Origin: Janthinobacterium agaricidamnosum
GTDB taxonomy: Bacteria > Pseudomonadota > Gammaproteobacteria > Burkholderiales > Burkholderiaceae_D
Direction of reading: 5' to 3'
NCBI RefSeq assembly: GCF_003667705.1
Contig: NZ_CP033019.1
Location: 2,914,001 to 2,978,000 of the forward strand
DNA: 64,000 nt
Below the pieces are notes generated by a model. It was given only the letters and a program-made list of their open reading frames with translations, was not told where the DNA came from and searched no databases. Position numbers and translations under genes: made by a program. This document shows positions 59,902 to 64,000 of the stretch, in pieces; the first letter of the stretch is position 1, and the number at the start of each line of letters is the position of its first letter.

Positions 59902-60930
59902 TCATTGGCAACTTGACGCATAGTCCAGCAGCATGTCTTCGAGGAACAGCTTGGGCGACAAGGGGTGTTCGGCAATCGCGCGGCGCTCATTCGCCGCCTT
60001 GATGGCGGCCATCAGGCGGCTGACGTTGATGCGCCCGGCCAGCGCTTCCAGTTCGCGCCGGTGGCGCGGGTAGTAGCGGATGGTGCCGGACAATTTAACG
60101 GAAAACACGTCGTACAGCCAGCGCTGGAGCGATGCCACGAGCGGCGCCAGCGGCGCCTTCTGCAATTTGTCGGCCGCCTTCAGGGCCGCTTCCACGCCGG
60201 GATTGGCCAGCACCTGCAGCAACTGTTCCGTTTCCTCGCGACCGCCCGATTCGGACTGGGCCAGCGCGGCCAGCGGCGCGCCGCCCTGCTCGCGCAGCCA
60301 GCTGTCCGCATCGTTCAAGCCTTGAGCCTTGAGCCACGTCAACGCCTGCTCGTGGCTGGGCATGGGCAAGGCAAATTTCCTGCAGCGCGACAAGATCGTC
60401 GGCAACAGGCGGTCCAGGCTGTTCGAGGCCAGCAGGAACAAGGTGCCCGGCGGCGGCTCTTCCAGGGTCTTCAGCAAGGCGTTCGAGGCGGGCGTATTGA
60501 GCGCCTCGGCCGGGTACAGCACCACCACGCGCAAGCCTTGCCGGTGCGTGGAAATGTTCATGAAGTCGGCCAGGTTGCGGATCTGTTCGATCTTGATGTC
60601 TTTCGACGGCGTCTTGGTCTTGGCGCTTTTCTTCGCGCCTTCACCCTCTTCGCCGTCGTCCGCCACTTCGTCTTCCAGCGCTTCCGGACGCACGCGGCGG
60701 TAATCGGGATGGTTGCCCTGGCTAAACCAGCCGCACGAGACGCAGGCACCGCAGGCATGGCCGTCGGCGCGCACGTCTTCGCACAGCAGCGCTTGCGCAA
60801 AATGCTCGATGAAGTCGGCCTTGCCGATGCCTTGCGCGCCATGGAACAGGATGGCATGCGGCATGCGCGGGCGCAAGGCTTGCAGCTGCTGCCACGCGTC
60901 CTGTTGCCACGGATACAGAGAACTTGTCAT
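59902..60930 (-). CDS. holB: DNA polymerase III delta' subunit
   Basis: A 342-residue clamp-loader subunit: P-loop-like GAQGIGKADFIEHFAQALLC, zinc cysteines (CGACVSCGWF), NALLKTLEEPPPGTLFLLAS, LPTILSRCRKF (SRC motif). An acidic/lysine-rich insert (EVADDGEEGEGAKKSAKTKT) is notable. It loads the beta clamp. It follows tmk on the same strand. Confidence 0.94.
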   Translation of the reverse strand: MTSSLYPWQQDAWQQLQALRPRMPHAILFHGAQGIGKADFIEHFAQALLCEDVRADGHACGACVSCGWFSQGNHPDYRRVRPEALEDEVADDGEEGEGAKKSAKTKTPSKDIKIEQIRNLADFMNISTHRQGLRVVVLYPAEALNTPASNALLKTLEEPPPGTLFLLASNSLDRLLPTILSRCRKFALPMPSHEQALTWLKAQGLNDADSWLREQGGAPLAALAQSESGGREETEQLLQVLANPGVEAALKAADKLQKAPLAPLVASLQRWLYDVFSVKLSGTIRYYPRHRRELEALAGRINVSRLMAAIKAANERRAIAEHPLSPKLFLEDMLLDYASSCQ

Positions 60931-60946
60931 ATCTTCTTCTTTTAAA

Positions 60947-61588
60947 TCAGCGCGTTACAGTGCTTTGTGCAAGTAATACATCAAGCAATTGCGCGAGCTG
61001 CACCTGGATGTCGGCAATGCTTTGCGTGGAATCGATGATGCGGAAACGCTGCGGGAACTGGGCCGCGCGGCGCAAATACTCATTGCGCGTGGCGGCAAAG
61101 AAGTCGGCCTGCTCCTGCTCGAATTTATCCAGGGCACGCGTGGCGTCCAGGCGGGCCCGGGCAACTTCCAGGGGCACGTCGAACAGGAAAGTGATGTCCG
61201 GCTGCAGATGCGGGTGCACCCACGCTTCCAGCGCTTCCATCTTGCGCAAGTCCATGCCCCGCCCGCCGCCCTGGTAGGCGAAGCTGGCATCGGTAAAGCG
61301 GTCGGAAATGACCCACTCGCCCCGCTCCAGGGCGGGCGCGATGACTTGCGCGATGTGTTCGCGGCGGCTGGCGAACATCAGCAGGGCTTCCGTTTCCAGG
61401 TGCATCTTTTCATGCAGCAGCAGTTCGCGCAGCTTTTCGCCCAGGCTGGTGCCGCCCGGTTCGCGCGACGAGACGAGGGCCACGCCCCGTTGCCGCAGGT
61501 AATCGGTAACAAAGCCGATATGCGTCGACTTGCCCGCGCCATCGATGCCTTCGAAGGTGATGAAGCGGGGTTGATAGTGTTGTGTCAT
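60947..61588 (-). CDS. tmk: Thymidylate kinase
   Basis: A 213-residue kinase with P-loop [14 protein letters not shown] motif ([20 protein letters not shown]) and [20 protein letters not shown]. It phosphorylates dTMP to dTDP. The gene lies between mltG and holB with short gaps, the common betaproteobacterial order. Confidence 0.96.
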   Translation of the reverse strand: MTQHYQPRFITFEGIDGAGKSTHIGFVTDYLRQRGVALVSSREPGGTSLGEKLRELLLHEKMHLETEALLMFASRREHIAQVIAPALERGEWVISDRFTDASFAYQGGGRGMDLRKMEALEAWVHPHLQPDITFLFDVPLEVARARLDATRALDKFEQEQADFFAATRNEYLRRAAQFPQRFRIIDSTQSIADIQVQLAQLLDVLLAQSTVTR

Positions 61589-61612
61589 GAAACTCTTGAT
61601 CTGATAAGGATA

Positions 61613-62599
61613 TTAGCGCTGGTACTGGTTCACGGCGCGGTTATGGTCGGGCAAGTTGGCCGAGAACTGGCTGGTGCCGTCGCCGCGCGCGACGAAATAC
61701 AGCGCCTGCGTGCGGGCCGGCGCGAGCGCCGCCGTCAGCGATTGCGCGCCAGCCAGGGCGATCGGCGTGGGCGGCAAGCCGCCGCGCGTGTAGGTATTGT
61801 ACGGGGTGTCCGCTTCCAGGTCGCGTTTGCGGATCTTGCCCTGGTAATTGTCGCCCATGCCATAGATCACGGTCGGGTCCGTCTGCAGCAGCATGCCCGT
61901 CTTCAGGCGGTTGACGAAGACGCCGGCGATCATGGCCCGCTCGGACTTTTGGCCCGTTTCCTTTTCCACGATGGACGCCATGATCAGCGCCTCGTACGGG
62001 TTTTTATATGGCAAGGCCGGATCGCGCTTGAACCACGCTTCGGACAGGCGGCCTATCATGGCCGCGTGCGCCTGCTTGAAAATCTGCATTTCGCTGGCGC
62101 CCTTGGCGAACAGATACGTGTCCGGGAAGAACAAGCCTTCCGGCAGCACATATTCGGGGCTGATCTTCGCCATCAGTTCCTTGTCGGACAGGCCCACGGT
62201 ATCGTGCTTGAGACCGGGATGGCTGGCCATGGCCATGCGCATCTGCTTGAAAGTCCAGCCTTCGATGATGGTCAAGGATTCCTGCGCGAACTCGCCGCGT
62301 GCCAGCTGCGTGATCAGACGCTGCGGCGTCGTGCCCGGTTTCAGCTCGTAGGAACCGGCCTTGATCTTCGAGGTCTTGCCTTCGATGCGCGCCAGCATGT
62401 TGAACAGGATGGGCACGATGGGCACGCCCGCGTCCGCGATCTGCTGGCCGGCCGCATGCGCGCCGCTGCCGGGCGCAATCGTAAACGGAATCGCTTCGCC
62501 GTCCGTGGTGATGGGCTGCTGCGCCCAGTACACAAAAGTACCGCCCACGCCGATGGCGGCGATGACTGAACTGACTACAAGTTTTTTAAAGAAAGCCAT
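61613..62599 (-). CDS. mltG: Endolytic murein transglycosylase
   Basis: A 328-residue YceG-like protein with an N-terminal membrane anchor (FFKKLVVSSVIAAIGVGGTF) and catalytic Glu in MASIVEKETG. Other motifs are FFPDTYLFAKG, NRLKTGMLLQTDPTVIYG and TPYNTYTRGGLPPTPIA. It cleaves nascent glycan strands at the inner membrane. ATG 62599 fits the anchor. Confidence 0.96.
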   Translation of the reverse strand: MAFFKKLVVSSVIAAIGVGGTFVYWAQQPITTDGEAIPFTIAPGSGAHAAGQQIADAGVPIVPILFNMLARIEGKTSKIKAGSYELKPGTTPQRLITQLARGEFAQESLTIIEGWTFKQMRMAMASHPGLKHDTVGLSDKELMAKISPEYVLPEGLFFPDTYLFAKGASEMQIFKQAHAAMIGRLSEAWFKRDPALPYKNPYEALIMASIVEKETGQKSERAMIAGVFVNRLKTGMLLQTDPTVIYGMGDNYQGKIRKRDLEADTPYNTYTRGGLPPTPIALAGAQSLTAALAPARTQALYFVARGDGTSQFSANLPDHNRAVNQYQR

Positions 62600-62775
62600 T
62601 GTTCCGATTCTTGTGATGCACTCGCTGGCGGGCAGCGCGCGCTTGTTATGATCGTTCATTTGTGAAGCAAGTACGCGCAAAGCGGCGCCAACACTGGCAA
62701 TCTTGCCGCTGCCGACGCAATCTGCGCGACATCACTATAATGAACCCGTAATGATAATGCTTAATCGCTGATCTA
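62600..62775. promoter_or_regulatory. Divergent promoter region between mltG and ygfZ
   Basis: A 176-base gap. TATAAT at 62736-62741 on the plus strand is a consensus -10 for ygfZ, with no matching -35 at 17 bases. No regulator site is evident. Confidence 0.45.
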
Positions 62776-63891
62776 ATGGAAATTATGAATAACTGGAATC
62801 AATTTTTAACCGCCCAAGGCGCCCGCCCCGCTGCCATCGATGGCGCGCCTGACGGCACCGTCCCCATCGCCGCCGCCCCTATCGCCGATTTTGGCCAGTC
62901 CCTGACAGTGTCCCAGCTGCAAGAAGGTTTTGTCGTGGCCATCACGGACCAGGGCTTGATCGGCTTGAACGGCGACGAGGCAGCCAGTTTCCTGCACGGC
63001 CAGCTGACCAATGACGTGGAGCACCTGAACCAGGAGCAAGTGCGCCTGGCCGGCTACTGCACGCCGAAAGGCCGGCTGCTGGCCAGTTTCCTGATGTGGC
63101 GCAACGCCACCACCATTTATCTGCAATTGCCGCGCGCCATACAGACCGCCATCCAGAAGCGCCTGCAGATGTTCGTGCTGCGCGCCAAGGCCAAGCTGCA
63201 CGATGCATCCGTTGATGAAGCGAACCAGGTCGTCCTGGGCTTGGGCGGCAAGCAAGCTGGCGCGGCCCTGTCGGCCTGGTTCCCCGCCCTGCCCGCCACG
63301 CCGTTCAGCAAGGTCGAGCACGCGCTGGGCACCCTGCTGCGCGTGGCCGATGCCTTTGGCAGCCCCCGCTATGAATGGCTGACGTCGGCCGCCACGGCAC
63401 GCGACGTGTGGCCGCAGCTGGCTGAAAAACTGGCCAAGGGCGGAAATGACGCCTGGCAATTGTCGGACATCCATGCGGGCATCCCGCAAATCACGGCCGC
63501 CACGCAAGAGCAATTCGTGCCGCAGATGGTCAATTTCGAGCTGCTGGGCGGCGTCAATTTCAAGAAAGGCTGCTACCCGGGCCAGGAAATCGTCGCGCGC
63601 AGCCAGTACCTGGGCAAGCTCAAGCGCCGCACCACCCTCGTCAGCATCGCTGACGCAAGCGTCGTGGCCGGTGGCGAACTGTTTGCCGTCAGCGACCCCG
63701 AGCAACCTTGCGGCATGGTCGTCAACGCCGCACCCAACGGTGATGGCGGCATCGACGCCCTCGTTGAAATGAAGCTGGGGGCGATCGAAGAAGGTTCAAG
63801 CGCCGCCGGCGCCGTGCGCTACGGCTCGGCCCAGGGTGCGGCCGTGCATTTCCTGCCCATGCCTTACGTGCTTGACGCACTCGACTTGTGA
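62776..63891 (+). CDS. ygfZ: Folate-binding protein YgfZ
   Basis: A 371-residue GcvT-like protein with the signature KGCYPGQE near residue 264. It binds folate and supports repair and assembly of certain Fe-S enzymes such as MiaB. Early part: LNGDEAASFLHGQLTNDV. ATG 62776 or ATG 62785 may be the start. It is divergent from mltG. Confidence 0.95.
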   Translation: MEIMNNWNQFLTAQGARPAAIDGAPDGTVPIAAAPIADFGQSLTVSQLQEGFVVAITDQGLIGLNGDEAASFLHGQLTNDVEHLNQEQVRLAGYCTPKGRLLASFLMWRNATTIYLQLPRAIQTAIQKRLQMFVLRAKAKLHDASVDEANQVVLGLGGKQAGAALSAWFPALPATPFSKVEHALGTLLRVADAFGSPRYEWLTSAATARDVWPQLAEKLAKGGNDAWQLSDIHAGIPQITAATQEQFVPQMVNFELLGGVNFKKGCYPGQEIVARSQYLGKLKRRTTLVSIADASVVAGGELFAVSDPEQPCGMVVNAAPNGDGGIDALVEMKLGAIEEGSSAAGAVRYGSAQGAAVHFLPMPYVLDALDL

Positions 63892-63898
63892 GAATGCC

Positions 63899-64000
63899 AT
63901 GAAAGATTTGTACATTTATTATCAGGTCAAGCAAGAGCACGCCCAGGCGCTGGAAGCCAGGGTGCGCGCCTTGCAGGCGAAACTGGCGGCCGCGTCCGGC
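63899..64000 (+). CDS. DUF4936-like protein (3' truncated)
   Basis: The first 34 residues (MKDLYIYYQVKQEHAQALEA...) are visible, starting 7 bases after ygfZ. The pattern MxDLYIYY and the place after ygfZ match the DUF4936 family of betaproteobacteria. Function unknown; the rest lies outside the window. Confidence 0.65.
   Translation, partial: MKDLYIYYQVKQEHAQALEARVRALQAKLAAASG

Overview
The window is chromosomal DNA from a GC-rich betaproteobacterium, most likely Oxalobacteraceae (Janthinobacterium, Massilia or Duganella type). This is inferred from the mltG-tmk-holB-tatD and ygfZ-DUF4936 neighbourhoods, the cyoABCD-SURF1-RegBA block, protein style and codon use. No rRNA, tRNA, CRISPR array, prophage or insertion sequence was recognised.

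Layout. 1-3.5 kb: the end of an ABC exporter, a GFA-family protein, a small repeat protein of stress type, a DUF1264 lipoprotein and a DUF3297 protein. 3.5-7.4 kb (minus strand): a tightly coupled three-gene operon. It encodes a VioB-like ferritin-domain protein with a Cys-rich C-terminal part, a DUF692/MNIO iron oxidase and a DUF2063 partner. This looks like a RiPP-style modification system acting on a large enzyme and is the most interesting locus here. 7.6-10.1 kb: two exported proteins of unknown function and a glutaminyl cyclase. 10.1-14.2 kb: LysR-lrgAB, and a TetR repressor divergent from a TetX-like flavin monooxygenase with a clear operator. 14.2-20.4 kb: a selenium locus (mnmH, selD) continuing into a PhnD/C/E/E-like ABC importer. 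20.4-23.7 kb: small hypothetical genes, a GNAT, a DUF6998/PD-(D/E)XK-like protein and a frameshifted exported-protein gene.

23.7-32.0 kb: regA, regB, SURF1 and cyoDCBA on the minus strand (bo3 quinol oxidase with a redox two-component system), then a divergent MFS symporter. 32.1 kb: a small heat-shock protein. 32.9-44.6 kb: a large phosphorelay island (CHASE3-GAF hybrid kinase with three receiver domains, orphan CheR, REC-kinase, and two related PAS hybrid kinases meeting tail to tail). 44.7-51.6 kb: an esterase, a small orphan gene, an SRPBCC protein and a MarR-controlled tripartite efflux operon. 51.7-55.2 kb: a stand-alone EF-G and outer-membrane phospholipase A. 55.3-64.0 kb: a small membrane protein, a PRMT-like methyltransferase, an ankyrin protein, tatD, carbonic anhydrase, a VOC protein, holB, tmk, mltG, then divergent ygfZ and the start of a DUF4936 gene.

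Two palindromic REP/BIME-like elements (17.40-17.49 and 51.63-51.73 kb) share their ends. Their asymmetric cores are in opposite orientation, and the second supplies the EF-G stop codon. Functions were assigned by reading motifs and remembered family features; no database search was run.
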